Positions 35,076-45,704 are shown, counted from the first letter of the stretch. The stretch: 64,000 nt of DNA from Bacteroides salyersiae WAL 10018 = DSM 18765 = JCM 12988 (GCF_000381365.1 NZ_KB905467.1:1480644-1544643), one strand, 5' to 3'. Notes: a model not told the origin generated them from the letters alone. Made by a program: numbers and translations.

Positions 35076-38015
35076 ATGCCCTACTCCAATAATCAGACAC
35101 ACTCCCCCCTCTCCCACGGAGAGGGGTCGGGGGAGAGGCCTACCTTTCTCGAACTGGTCGCTCAAGACCTCCACAGTAAAATCGGCAACGATCTCTCACG
35201 GGTAGCCATCGTTTTTCCGAATAAACGTGCCAGTCTGTTTTTCAATGAACACTTGGCTGCGCAATCCGATCGCCCTATCTGGTCGCCCGCATATATCAGT
35301 ATCAGCGAATTGTTTCAACAATTATCCATACAGAAATTAGGTGATCCCATCCGGTTAGTTTGTGAGTTGTATAAGGTCTTTCGCGAAGAGACTAAAAGTG
35401 AAGAATCACTGGACGACTTTTATTTCTGGGGGGAATTGCTCATCAGCGACTTTGATGATGTAGACAAGAATCTGGTAGATGCCGACAAGCTTTTTACCAA
35501 CCTGCAAGATTTAAAAAACATCATGGATGATTTCGACTTTCTCGATGAAGAACAAGAAAGCGCCATCCGACAGTTCTTTCAAAACTTCTCCATAGAGAAG
35601 CATACGGAGCTAAAGGAGAAATTTATTTCTCTTTGGGATAAATTAGGTGATATTTACCGCAATTACCGTTCACGGCTTACAACATTAGGCATAGCCTATG
35701 AAGGGATGCTTTACCGCAACGTTATCGAAGCACTCGACACAGACACGCTCCGCTATGACAAATATGTATTTGTCGGCTTCAATGTGCTCAACACGGTGGA
35801 AACCCGCTTCTTCTCCATTCTGAAAGATGCCGGCAAGGCGCTTTTCTACTGGGATTATGACATTTTCTATACCCGATTGCCCCAACAGAAACACGAAGCC
35901 GGTGAATTTATCCTCCGTAACATGAAGTTATTCCCCAATGAACTTCCGGAAGAAGTCTTCGATTGCCTGCGCCACCCCAAGAAAGTACGCTTCATCTCCT
36001 CCCCTACGGAAAATGCACAAGCCCGTTACCTACCCGAATGGGTGAGAGGACTGGCACGGGAACACTCTACCCCCGATTCGGAAAAAGAAAATGCAGTGGT
36101 GCTTTGCAATGAATCACTGCTACTTCCTGTCCTCCACTCTATCCCGGCAGAGGTGAAGAATGTCAACATTACCATGGGATTTCCTTTGGCGCAAACTCCG
36201 GTATATAGCTTTATCAATGCAGCCGTCGAGCTACAAACCACCGGTTACCGGATGGAAACCGGGCGTTACAGCTATGAAGAAGTGCAGGCCATATTAAAGC
36301 ATCCCTATACCCGTCAGCTTTCCTCCAAAGCAGAACCTTTGGAGAGAGAACTGACCCGTACCAACCGTTTTTATCCCTTACCCACGGAACTGAAACAGGA
36401 TGATTTCCTCTCCTTGCTTTTTACACCGCGTAGCGGCATTCGTGAACTGTGCCTGTACATCACAGAACTATTGAAGGAGGTCTCTATCCTATACCGGCAG
36501 GAATCGGGACAGGAAGACATCTTCAACCAGCTCTACCGGGAATCCCTGTTTAAGAGCTTCACGATGGTGAACCGGCTGCTCAATCTGATCGAAAATGATG
36601 AACTTCAAGTACGGATAGACACATTGAAACGTCTGCTCAACCGCATACTTGCCGCCGCCAACATTCCTTTTCACGGCGAGCCGGCCATCGGTATGCAGGT
36701 AATGGGGGTGCTCGAAACCCGTAACCTCGATTTCCGTAACCTTATCATGCTATCACTCAACGAAGGCCAACTGCCCAAAGGCGGAGGCGAGTCCTCTTTT
36801 ATCCCCTACAATCTCCGCAAAGCCTTCGGGATGACCACCATCGAGCATAAGAATGCCGTATATGCCTACTATTTCTACCGTCTGATTCAACGGGCGGAAA
36901 ATATCACGTTAATATACAATAGTGCTTCCGATGGCCTGAATCGGGGAGAATGGTCACGCTTTATGTTACAGTTCCTTGTAGAATGGCCACACGAAACCAG
37001 TTACGAATTCCTTGAAGCCGGTCAGTCTCCTCAAAAAAGCCGGGAGATAACGATCGAGAAAACGCCTGCAATACGAAGCCGCATGCTGAACAGGTATAAT
37101 TTCAATCAGAATCCGAAGGCGCTCCCGCTCTCTCCATCGGCCCTGAATGCCTATCTGGATTGCAGCCTGCGATTCTATTACCGTCACGTGGCCGGATTGA
37201 AAGCACCGGATGAAGTAAGTGCAGAGATCGATTCCGCACTGTTCGGTACCATTTTCCATCGCTCGGCAGAATTGGCATACGGCGAATTAAGTGCTAACGG
37301 AAAAGAAATACGGAAAGAGGATTTAGAACGCCTGCTACGGGATGATGTCCGCATTCAAGGATATGTAGACCGTGCATTTAAAGAAGAATTCTTCCACGTC
37401 CCCCTTGACGAACGCCCCGAATACAACGGAGTACAGTTGATCAATTCAAAGGTAATCAGTTCCTACCTTCGCCAGTTATTGCGCAATGATCTGGCCTATG
37501 CACCTTTCTCCATGGCAGGAATGGAAGAACCCGTAGAAGAACCGTTGGAAGTAAACACACCGGAAGGAACCATCAAAATCAAAATAGGCGGAACGATAGA
37601 CCGTATGGATTGTAAAGAAGACACTCTCCGGATTGTGGACTACAAAACCGGAGGAAGTCCCAAGACACCGGCCAATATCGAACAGTTATTCATCCCCGCC
37701 GAAGGGAGGCCTAATTATATTTTCCAGACATTCCTGTACGCTGCCATCATGAGCAGAAAGCAGTCACTGAAAGTAGCTCCTGCCCTACTCTACATTCATC
37801 GGGCAGCCAATGAAAGTTACTCTCCGGTCATTGAGATAGGCGAACCCCGTAAACCCAAAATACCCGTAAATAACTTCGCCTTCTTTGAAGATGAGTTCCG
37901 GGAGCGGTTACAGAGGTTACTGGAAGAAATATTCGGAGCGGAAACACCCTTTACACAAACAGAAAACACGAAAGCCTGCGAATACTGCGACTTCCGTGCT
38001 TTATGCAAAAGATGA
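35076..38015 (+). CDS. addB: AddB-like nuclease subunit, PD-(D/E)XK family
   Basis: 979 residues. The helicase-like N-terminal part starts at FLELVAQDL (about residue 25) with AIVFPNKRASLFFNEHL; the first 24 residues derive mostly from the REP-like repeat, so the ancestral start may have been elsewhere. The C-terminal nuclease has GGTIDRMD, LRIVDYKTGG and a QTFLYAAIM motif. Cys696, Cys968, Cys971 and Cys977 match the iron-sulfur cluster spacing of AddB (one Cys before and CxxCx5C after the nuclease). Works with AddA in end resection. 75 nt after addA. Confidence 0.85.
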   Translation: MPYSNNQTHSPLSHGEGSGERPTFLELVAQDLHSKIGNDLSRVAIVFPNKRASLFFNEHLAAQSDRPIWSPAYISISELFQQLSIQKLGDPIRLVCELYKVFREETKSEESLDDFYFWGELLISDFDDVDKNLVDADKLFTNLQDLKNIMDDFDFLDEEQESAIRQFFQNFSIEKHTELKEKFISLWDKLGDIYRNYRSRLTTLGIAYEGMLYRNVIEALDTDTLRYDKYVFVGFNVLNTVETRFFSILKDAGKALFYWDYDIFYTRLPQQKHEAGEFILRNMKLFPNELPEEVFDCLRHPKKVRFISSPTENAQARYLPEWVRGLAREHSTPDSEKENAVVLCNESLLLPVLHSIPAEVKNVNITMGFPLAQTPVYSFINAAVELQTTGYRMETGRYSYEEVQAILKHPYTRQLSSKAEPLERELTRTNRFYPLPTELKQDDFLSLLFTPRSGIRELCLYITELLKEVSILYRQESGQEDIFNQLYRESLFKSFTMVNRLLNLIENDELQVRIDTLKRLLNRILAAANIPFHGEPAIGMQVMGVLETRNLDFRNLIMLSLNEGQLPKGGGESSFIPYNLRKAFGMTTIEHKNAVYAYYFYRLIQRAENITLIYNSASDGLNRGEWSRFMLQFLVEWPHETSYEFLEAGQSPQKSREITIEKTPAIRSRMLNRYNFNQNPKALPLSPSALNAYLDCSLRFYYRHVAGLKAPDEVSAEIDSALFGTIFHRSAELAYGELSANGKEIRKEDLERLLRDDVRIQGYVDRAFKEEFFHVPLDERPEYNGVQLINSKVISSYLRQLLRNDLAYAPFSMAGMEEPVEEPLEVNTPEGTIKIKIGGTIDRMDCKEDTLRIVDYKTGGSPKTPANIEQLFIPAEGRPNYIFQTFLYAAIMSRKQSLKVAPALLYIHRAANESYSPVIEIGEPRKPKIPVNNFAFFEDEFRERLQRLLEEIFGAETPFTQTENTKACEYCDFRALCKR
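35102..35140 (-). repeat. REP-like palindrome, right copy (inverted)
   Basis: Same 9-nt stem (35106-35114 and 35118-35126) with a 3-nt loop, reverse orientation to the left copy, lying inside the first 22 codons of addB. Confidence 0.7.
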
Positions 38016-38025
38016 AAAAGCGCTC

Positions 38026-39467
38026 TTATTTTCTAATCTCTCCTATTTTAAAAGAGATCACTGCATCCCCTTTCTGCAATTTACCAATCAATATCGTAGT
38101 AGAAAAAGCAGAAAGGGGAACTGTTTCTGTTGTTTCCGAAAGGATTTGGCTATATACTTCGACTCCGGATAAATTATAAAAGGAAAGACGATATCCGGAA
38201 GCATTATGCACCATCAATTTACCATCAGCAATTGAATAAGTCGGTACAGAAGCACCTATGCCTTCTATTCCATCGGGAAAATCGGTGCTATCATAAATGA
38301 CCTCATCGCCAACATAGCAACGCAATAGCTTATATTCTGAAGCATCCCAGTGATAACTAGAACCTTCCAAATACAACAGTAAGTTCAATGAACCGACATC
38401 TTCCAACCATACATGCTTAATCTTTCCTTCCAAAACAATGCGTTTCAGCGATTTTCCCATGCACTGTATCCGATCTGTCCGGGTAACCGTATAAGGTTCA
38501 TACGTCGGAGGAACATAGTATACCATATTGACATTATGGGATACACAAAGATATATGCGATCAACTTCGGAAAAATCAAATGAATAAAGTATTGATCACA
38601 ATCCAGTAAATCATCATAATAGCCACCAAAAAGCCAGTAAATAGTCCCATTTACATCATATAAATAACCACCATCGTAATGATATGTACCTTTATACACC
38701 GGATAGCTCGGATAGCCGTTTATCATCCGAGGTTCTCCAATACTTATCTTATCGATACTATTCGACGGAGTTTGAATTTCCCAAGTCTTGCCCGGTCTAA
38801 GAAAAGTTGATTGATAATCGGGATTAATAACCTGCCCTTTATAATAAAGAACAGATTTATCCGAGGCAAATACCTGTGCAAGACTTGTGTTCCTATTAAC
38901 ACCATCGGTTGCAGCTACCTCATAAGCTCCCCAAAATCCTGACGGACTGCCAATACCCTCAATCCATGCATCTTCTCTACAATAATAATCAGCTAAAGCG
39001 CTAACTACCATTATTTTCCGTCCACATTCGTAATAAACATCCTCCACAGTCAATGTTATAGGTTCATCAAAAAAATCACAATACGACAAATTACCACCTA
39101 TATTCCAAGGAATCCTATAAGATTCAATCTTATCCCCCTCCTCTTTAGAGAAATCATATAAAAGTACTCTATCCGGAATATTTACATATTCTTGAAATGG
39201 ATAATACCACACTTTACGATCTTCTTCTAAAAAAGCTCCAACGAGTACCTTGTCCAAATACAGTTTCTTACAATTCTTATCTCCAAGCAATGTATCTGTC
39301 CCTAATTCATAAAAATAATCATCATTAATATATGTATCGTTCCATATACCATAGCAAAAACGATTTACTTTCCATTGTGTTCCTGTTTTTGAGAATTCAG
39401 TTTGTGCCTGTATATGGCCAGCAAAAACACAAGATAAAATCAATAATAGAATAGTAATATTTCTCAT
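38026..39467 (-). pseudogene. Secreted protein gene broken by a frameshift
   Basis: A signal-peptide protein starting at the ATG 39465-39467 (MRNITILLLILSCVFAGHIQAQ) loses its natural frame near 38586-38588. There the minus strand has TAC TTT ATT. A fourth T would give DQYFYSFDFSEVDRIYLCV and continue into the downstream frame that ends at 38026 with a sorting-type C-terminal domain (YRLSFYNLSGVEVYS, then LIGKLQKGDAVISFKI). As written, the first frame runs 60 nonsense-like residues further and stops at 38445. Real mutation or sequencing error cannot be told apart. Family unassigned. Confidence 0.65.
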
Positions 39468-39574
39468 AATATTCACATTTGGTTGAACAATATTCAAAGG
39501 TAACAATAAATAACTATAAAGCTATGTTTTATATTAAAAAAAAGATACGATGCATTTCAGGTTTTAACAAATCG

Positions 39575-39617
39575 GTGCTTGGCGATGGTAAGCATGGTGC
39601 TTACCATCGCCAAGCAC
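39575..39617. repeat. Perfect 20-bp palindromic hairpin
   Basis: Arms 39575-39594 and 39598-39617 are perfectly complementary with a 3-nt loop. A related GCACCGTG motif occurs twice just to the right (about 39636-39664). It lies downstream of the GH105/F5-8C gene on the minus strand. No U tract follows, so it may be a transcript-end stabiliser or a repeat element rather than a plain terminator. Confidence 0.6.
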
Positions 39618-39717
39618 TATCCATACAATCCGTATGCACCGTGCTAAGTATAACTAAGCACCGTGTCCAAGAGAGCTTTGCACGATGCATAAAAACAGAG
39701 CATCCTGTTCCCCCGAT

Positions 39718-41748
39718 TTATGCAATAACCAGTAACTGAGACATTCTTCTTTTACCAAAGGCAACCGAACAAATATACATCCCTTTCATAAGGTATAAAT
39801 CATTTATTACTATTATATTATCAGTATTTATAAAGGCCTGATGATGAACACAAGCTCCTCCCATATCTATAATTGATAATTCTAATCTCTGGAAGTGATT
39901 ACCCTCCTCCGTCAAGATTACCAGCCGGCCTTCTTGCAATGAGTTTGTAATAATACAAAAAAGAGAATTCTGATTACGTAAAAGCCCCAAAACAGATTCT
40001 GACGTCCCGACTCTGGCTTCTAACACACTATTCCACTTACTTTTACTATTCCCATTAAATTCTATCTTAACGTAACGAGCCTTTTTATCGTTAAAGTCAT
40101 ACCTCTCCAATTGGTCTGTCGTGCCACTTGATTCCCCTTGATATACATCTTCAAAGCATACATTATCAAGAGATAAACTTATCTTAAAATAATTTTTCCG
40201 TGTATTCCCTTCATAAAAAGCAAGACGAACGGAATGAAGCACTCTCTCTTCTCCCAAATCAAGCAAAAGCCACCTGCCTACCCCTTCCGAGGACCAGCGA
40301 GTGGACATATCACCATCCGTCACCTTATCCGGTGTATTTGTAGTCCCATTCTGATAATCACTGGCTGTAACAGAATGAATCCCCATATATTCGAAAAAAG
40401 CCCATGCACCGGCATCCAAAGACTCACCGGCTCTACTCTTCACATTATGCACTTTCAATCGGTAATCTGCAGGAAACAGATCGCTGGTAACCAATACAAT
40501 CGATCTGGCATTTTCCTTTTCTATCCGTTTTACCTTAACGGCATTATTTATCTCATAATTGGAAATTGAAAGAGCAGACACATCCTCTATTTCCTGATTA
40601 AATCTTAATAGAATCCTATTTTTATCAGTCGCTCTTAGATCTACTATATCAAAATTTGAAACCGCAGGCACACTTCCGGAAGCAAGTTTTGCCGTCTCCG
40701 CACAAGCCATTAAAAAAACACCTACTCCAAAATCTGCCGTGGAAGCAGAAGTAGCAGGATTTGATGATGGCTTGAAACCAGCACCTTGTACATAAGTAAG
40801 TAACCCATCGGGCTGCACAGCCAAAGCCGTTAATCCATTCCATGCTTTCGCAATGACAGGCATATAAATGTCCTTATCCAATATCCCCTGATTGACTCCC
40901 CTGGATAATCCGAAAAGAAACAAAGACGTGCCGCTTGCCTCCGGCCCTCCGTAGTCCTCCGGATCAATCAGGCTTGGATTCCAAAAGCCATCCTCCCGCT
41001 GGCACTCTTTCAATGAGACAGCCATATCTCTGAATACCGTCAGATATTCAGTTCTGTACACACTGTTCACTGGCAACATATCCAACACGCGAGCCAAAGC
41101 GCCGAATGCCCATCCATTCCCTCTCGACCAATAAGAAGCTTTGCCATTCGGCGTCACATGGCTTACCGTTTTGTCACGATACCACAAATGATCCTCCGGG
41201 TTATATAAATTCCTTTTCGTAACAGAGTATAAATCATGCATCTTATCGAAGTACTTATCATCATTGTATAAAACGCCCAAATGAGTAAAAACAGGCATCG
41301 ACATAAACAAAGCATCTACCCACCACCAGTCGTCAACATCGGGTCTTGTTACCATTTTATCAATGCCTTCTTTGATAGCGGCAATTCTATTAGTCCGGTT
41401 TTCTCCATCCAACTGATATAAATCCAAGTAAACCTGTCCGCAAACCTGGGCATCGGCATGATCTGGCCCAGAACTTCTCAATTTCCAATGATGACTTTCG
41501 GCCCATGCCGTAGAATATTCCAAGTAAATCGCTTTAGGGAAATATTTATAGAAACAGGTATTCCCTACATAATAAACAGACCTTGCCCAATCATTATTCC
41601 CTCCTTGCGAATGATTTTTGATCCAATAACCATTAACCAGTTTTCCCGTTTCTATAATCTCTGTCTTAGTCGGCAAAAATGGTGAAGCAACTATATAACA
41701 CATGGACAACAGAGTTCCCACTATCATTGATATACCTCTTTTCAACAT
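39718..41748 (-). CDS. GH105-like unsaturated uronyl hydrolase with F5/8C domain
   Basis: 676 residues. Signal peptide 1-22. GH105-type (alpha/alpha)6 barrel about 40-370, with GPDHADAQVCGQ, DDWWWVDALFMSMP and YWSRGNGWAFGAL, the family's conserved segments. An Ig-like spacer (about 375-455) precedes an F5/8 type C (discoidin-like) carbohydrate-binding domain (about 460-585: RWSSEGVGRWLLLDLG, ARYVKIEF), then a Por-type sorting domain. GH105 removes 4,5-unsaturated galacturonyl or glucuronyl residues made by polysaccharide lyases. Near the 3' end of the PUL, 30 nt after the DUF2264 gene. Confidence 0.8.
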   Translation of the reverse strand: MLKRGISMIVGTLLSMCYIVASPFLPTKTEIIETGKLVNGYWIKNHSQGGNNDWARSVYYVGNTCFYKYFPKAIYLEYSTAWAESHHWKLRSSGPDHADAQVCGQVYLDLYQLDGENRTNRIAAIKEGIDKMVTRPDVDDWWWVDALFMSMPVFTHLGVLYNDDKYFDKMHDLYSVTKRNLYNPEDHLWYRDKTVSHVTPNGKASYWSRGNGWAFGALARVLDMLPVNSVYRTEYLTVFRDMAVSLKECQREDGFWNPSLIDPEDYGGPEASGTSLFLFGLSRGVNQGILDKDIYMPVIAKAWNGLTALAVQPDGLLTYVQGAGFKPSSNPATSASTADFGVGVFLMACAETAKLASGSVPAVSNFDIVDLRATDKNRILLRFNQEIEDVSALSISNYEINNAVKVKRIEKENARSIVLVTSDLFPADYRLKVHNVKSRAGESLDAGAWAFFEYMGIHSVTASDYQNGTTNTPDKVTDGDMSTRWSSEGVGRWLLLDLGEERVLHSVRLAFYEGNTRKNYFKISLSLDNVCFEDVYQGESSGTTDQLERYDFNDKKARYVKIEFNGNSKSKWNSVLEARVGTSESVLGLLRNQNSLFCIITNSLQEGRLVILTEEGNHFQRLELSIIDMGGACVHHQAFINTDNIIVINDLYLMKGMYICSVAFGKRRMSQLLVIA

Positions 41749-41778
41749 TCCCTTATCCGTTTTATATTGCTCATTCCT

Positions 41779-43818
41779 TTACCATACTACTTCCTTCCGA
41801 GTACCGTCATTCAACAAAACTGTAACACTTTTCTTATCGTGCGAAACAAGTACATCCTTTACCGGGAAAAGTCGTTTATTATCGACTTTCATTCCTGCTT
41901 TATTCCATAATAGAAGTGTAACAAATATCTTCTCACCGGTAAAAATTTCTTTTGCATTCAGCACCGTACATTCGTCACTTTCGGGATGCAATCCGGAAGT
42001 ATGTTCGAAACCAACCTCTTTCCATCCATATAAAGGTACCATTGCCAATTGATGTTTTTCATTTTCTATCACATAGGCCGTATACCCATGCTTCTTAATC
42101 GTTTTTTCTTTTATCGTATTTGTCAGGTGAGGGAGAGCATAATGCCCCAGATGGGCTTCAACCGGATTCACGGACATAGCTTTATCAACGCGCAAAACAC
42201 CATCAGGCAATAATATATCAGCCAATTGAAATTCGATGTCGGTATCGTTTCTCAACCAAGCCTCCCGATAATATACCTCTTGCTCGAAACGCTTAAATCG
42301 ATACACGGACAATGCTTTCCATCCTTCATCCGCTTTCTTAAAAGTATAATTCATTGCCACTTCGCCATTCGCTCCATCTGCCATCCATGGAAATTCACTG
42401 CTATAAGACAACCGGTTATAATTTTCCGAATATCTCCAATCTTCACGCGCATTGGCCGGCATCTCCGTTGAGGTACGAATTTCGCTGATACCGCTTTCCA
42501 AATAGTCTGTGATGAGAATCTTTGCACCGTTCTGGAATGTGTTTTTAACCGGATTCTTCCGATCTTTCGTACCCCAAATGCCTTCATTTTCCTGAGCCGA
42601 CCAAAAAGGATTGGATTCCGGCAATAATAAGCTTAAAAAAGCTTTTCCCATCCAGTACACACTGCCACGACAACTGTATCCTTGAATTGCCGGTTCAAAA
42701 GCACCATAAAACCCCAAGGTAGGCACTCCATCCGCCAACAGATTCGGATTCTGAAGGAATTGCAACAAAGTGCCGGAAGCAATACGACGTAAATGACCAT
42801 AATTTACAGAATCATCATTCATATATCCCGCCAAAGAAAATGGAGAAACGGCTGCAAAACGATAAGTAATACTGCGTCCCCACATTATCATCTGCCCGTT
42901 ACGTCCAAACATGAGCGGATACGTCCCGGTCATCTCTTTAAAGTTATCTATAAAGCGTTTCGCATATTCCGGATAGTTTTCTTTTCCGAAATATTCACTC
43001 CAAAGAAGACCATACATCTGATAAGCCCACATACTATAATAATCGTAAGAAGAATTGTCTATATACCATCCTTCACCCCGATAATCGGCCAAAGACAGAT
43101 CCAGAAACTTCTTCATAAGCGGTTCATTTACCTCGTATCCCACACTTTTAAAGAAGCTAAATACAAACAAATTAAAGAAACGCCAATTAGACGGTACAGT
43201 AGGACCATCCGCATAGCTCAACATGGTATGAGCCAATGCATCTTTTTGTTGTTGCGACAAGGGATTCCATAAGATTTCGGGTATTGAAAACAAGGATATG
43301 GATAAAGCTCCAAATTCCACCAGATTCTGAGAGATGGCATTCTTTGTCCGGGGAGATATATAGCTCGGATGCCCCGGAGTGATAATATTCACTAATTGTT
43401 GTCTGTAATAATCTGCGACCTTTATATTATTTAGAACCAGGCCGGGATTTTCTTTTAATAAAGGAGCGGCAATATATAATGTGCGGCAAAGTCCTTCTAA
43501 TTTCTCTGTGGGAATTTGTTCTTCCTTATTGGGATAACTCTTGCCTTTCTGTTTGGGAAATTTCATTGCATCATTTGTGTCATGAATATAGCCGAAAGCT
43601 CCCTCAAGCATGTATTTCGCCGCATCTATCCAATGTTTCCGCGTCATTCCGGTATATGGACTATGAGTATAATCGGGAGTATCCAGCGTAAAAATATGAA
43701 CCGGTCGATTGGAATCCTGACACAATACTGTATGATGAACCATTAAAAGAAAAACCAGAAGCCAACCTATCTTTTTAGGAGAAAAGCTGATAGCACCATT
43801 TAAGAAGAAGAGCTGCAT
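41779..43818 (-). CDS. DUF2264-family secreted protein, probable uronyl hydrolase
   Basis: 679 residues. Signal peptide to about residue 34. The core matches DUF2264: TRKHWIDAAKYMLEGAF, NLVEFGALSISLFS, FFNLFVFSFFKSVG, GRNGQMIMWGRSITYRF and a beta-rich C-terminal part. To my recollection DUF2264 proteins belong to a CAZy glycoside hydrolase family acting on glucuronic-acid residues; take the exact activity as uncertain. Its position between GH105 and a lyase-like gene fits the breakdown of an acidic glycan. Confidence 0.75.
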   Translation of the reverse strand: MQLFFLNGAISFSPKKIGWLLVFLLMVHHTVLCQDSNRPVHIFTLDTPDYTHSPYTGMTRKHWIDAAKYMLEGAFGYIHDTNDAMKFPKQKGKSYPNKEEQIPTEKLEGLCRTLYIAAPLLKENPGLVLNNIKVADYYRQQLVNIITPGHPSYISPRTKNAISQNLVEFGALSISLFSIPEILWNPLSQQQKDALAHTMLSYADGPTVPSNWRFFNLFVFSFFKSVGYEVNEPLMKKFLDLSLADYRGEGWYIDNSSYDYYSMWAYQMYGLLWSEYFGKENYPEYAKRFIDNFKEMTGTYPLMFGRNGQMIMWGRSITYRFAAVSPFSLAGYMNDDSVNYGHLRRIASGTLLQFLQNPNLLADGVPTLGFYGAFEPAIQGYSCRGSVYWMGKAFLSLLLPESNPFWSAQENEGIWGTKDRKNPVKNTFQNGAKILITDYLESGISEIRTSTEMPANAREDWRYSENYNRLSYSSEFPWMADGANGEVAMNYTFKKADEGWKALSVYRFKRFEQEVYYREAWLRNDTDIEFQLADILLPDGVLRVDKAMSVNPVEAHLGHYALPHLTNTIKEKTIKKHGYTAYVIENEKHQLAMVPLYGWKEVGFEHTSGLHPESDECTVLNAKEIFTGEKIFVTLLLWNKAGMKVDNKRLFPVKDVLVSHDKKSVTVLLNDGTRKEVVW

Positions 43819-43895
43819 AAATTATCAATTTTATTCAATTTTTAAATAGGGCTTATTTCAATACCCGAATCTTTATTTAATTAAGAAGAAAGAGA

Positions 43896-45704
43896 TCAAT
43901 ACTTGATTACACGTCTTGTCACCGTCTCATTATTCCGGGTCGAGACTCTCAAAAGATAAACCCCTCTGGGAATATCCAGATTCTCTAATCGGCAAATGGA
44001 AGTTCCGGTATAGGTTTGTATCAATTTATTTCCGGATACATTATATAATTCAACCGACATTCCATCCTCATCACCTTGGATCATAATATATTTATCAAAA
44101 AAAGTTGGATAAACTCTAATATCCTTCCCCCGCTCTCCGGCAATGCCTACAGGAGGAGTATCTACATAATCGCTTATGACATGATAATAATTCCCAAGAG
44201 GATTGAAAACTACCTTCATATTAAACGGTGCCAAATCATACCCCTCCCCTCTTCTTTTCGAAGACAATTTAAACTCATTTCCCGTATACTTAATTTCATC
44301 AATCGTTTCAAACCAATCATCGATATTGGTTGTTGGAAACAGTTCAAAATAACCGGATGAATTACTATCATCATTCGGAGCAGAAATACTACCTTTCATA
44401 TATCCGTAAGTAGCCATAGAACCATCTTCCAGATAAAGTCGGATACGATATCTCGGATCTCCCCACGTAGAACCGTTATACTGGAGATTCTCCACTTCGA
44501 AAGTGGAGTTTCCAGTATAATTCAAATCGGTTATTATGTATTTCTTAGAAGGGGCAAATAATACGGCTCCGGTTATTTTCTCCATCGTAACCGATGGAAT
44601 ATCATCATCAAAATTTACCCGGATCCGATAAGGAACCGGAACGCCTTCTGTCTCATTTACTGTAATGTCTTCCGATTGAATTTTATCTTCACCATTTTCC
44701 GAAGCAGAGAACGAATAACTTCCGGTTTTCAACGATGTAATCAATTCAAAAGTATTGCTCGTTACTAAATTTCCATTATAACTTTCAGGAAAACCTTCCA
44801 CTATCCGCTGCATTTTCAAGGGAGAAAGAGACTCGGCTAATGCATCCCCTCTCATATACAATTCATTGGGAGTACTTTTAAAGGCTTCATTATCTTCACC
44901 GGGATACCAAGTCATATCATCAATATAAAGATAATTATCATGTGTAGGATAGATACCTCCGCCCCCGGGGAACGACTCAAAACAAATACCGGTTATCAAA
45001 CGATGCTCATCTTTGCGAACAAGAGAAAGCCCCGTCACATCTATTTTCTTTTCATCATTGCACCACACTTCAATACGGGCGTCTTTAGCTTCATAAGAAG
45101 TTTCCATAGTGACAGTCAGTTTTATCTTATTCCATACTCCCCGTTGCATATCATATTTCTGATCACCGGGATTACAACCGTATTCTGTGGTCATATCCGA
45201 ATAATAAACATACAGCTGATTAGAAATACAATCGTCGTGTGCATCAAACTGCAGACGTACACTTCCTCCGTCACCATTCTTCGTAGCCGCATCAGAAGCC
45301 CCTCCCGAATACCCTACTCCTAAATTAAAACCAAATTGCTTGCCGTGCAAACCCGATTCAAAATTGTTATCATATTTAATAAGATATTCCATTGTATACT
45401 GCTTTAGCTTGGGGGTACTCACAATCACAGCCGCCCCCGTGCCGCCAACCTTGCATCCTTTTTTAAACTTTATCTGATAAGTACTGTCTACGATTGTCGC
45501 GTGGTCACGATCCGTGTAATATTTGCCATTTCCAAAATCTTCTAAAAGCAATTGATTGGTATAGGCTCCATTCGGCCTATTGAACGTAACCTTCTGTTGC
45601 TTGTAATACCGCTTTGAATAGGTACCGTTCTGAGCAAATACGAACTGGAATATTCCGATAAGGAGAAGAGAAAAAATCAGACTTTTTTTATAAAATCGTT
45701 CCAT
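43896..45704 (-). CDS. PL14-like polysaccharide lyase with accessory domains
   Basis: 602 residues from the ATG at 45702-45704, where a signal peptide begins (MERFYKKSLIFSLLLIGIFQ). A longer frame to 45827 would start inside the terminator at 45804-45838, so the inner start is preferred. The N-terminal part (to about 260) is a concanavalin-like fold with YTMEYLIKYDNNFESGLHGKQFGFNL, SVRLQF, NQLYVYYSD and YLYIDDMTWYPG, resembling PL14-type lyases. The rest is a SusE/F-like domain (ELYMRGDALAE, FELITSLKTGSYSF) also present in the next protein, then a Por-type domain. Lyase activity is inferred from fold; the substrate is unknown. Confidence 0.65.
   Translation of the reverse strand: MERFYKKSLIFSLLLIGIFQFVFAQNGTYSKRYYKQQKVTFNRPNGAYTNQLLLEDFGNGKYYTDRDHATIVDSTYQIKFKKGCKVGGTGAAVIVSTPKLKQYTMEYLIKYDNNFESGLHGKQFGFNLGVGYSGGASDAATKNGDGGSVRLQFDAHDDCISNQLYVYYSDMTTEYGCNPGDQKYDMQRGVWNKIKLTVTMETSYEAKDARIEVWCNDEKKIDVTGLSLVRKDEHRLITGICFESFPGGGGIYPTHDNYLYIDDMTWYPGEDNEAFKSTPNELYMRGDALAESLSPLKMQRIVEGFPESYNGNLVTSNTFELITSLKTGSYSFSASENGEDKIQSEDITVNETEGVPVPYRIRVNFDDDIPSVTMEKITGAVLFAPSKKYIITDLNYTGNSTFEVENLQYNGSTWGDPRYRIRLYLEDGSMATYGYMKGSISAPNDDSNSSGYFELFPTTNIDDWFETIDEIKYTGNEFKLSSKRRGEGYDLAPFNMKVVFNPLGNYYHVISDYVDTPPVGIAGERGKDIRVYPTFFDKYIMIQGDEDGMSVELYNVSGNKLIQTYTGTSICRLENLDIPRGVYLLRVSTRNNETVTRRVIKY

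Larger units (their letters stand above)
34522..35140 (+). mobile_element. DUF559 cassette bounded by inverted palindromic repeats
   Basis: A 619-bp segment flanked by two 39-nt repeats in opposite orientation (34522-34560 and 35102-35140) that match at 35 of 39 positions. Between them lie the DUF559 coding part fused to AddA and a 75-nt spacer. Both ends run in frame into neighbouring proteins: PLPRPLSAGEGEED in AddA and SPLSHGEGSGERP in AddB. DUF559 genes commonly carry such GEG-rich repeat peptides nearby, from my recall of the family. No transposase is encoded. Mobility is inferred. Confidence 0.5.
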
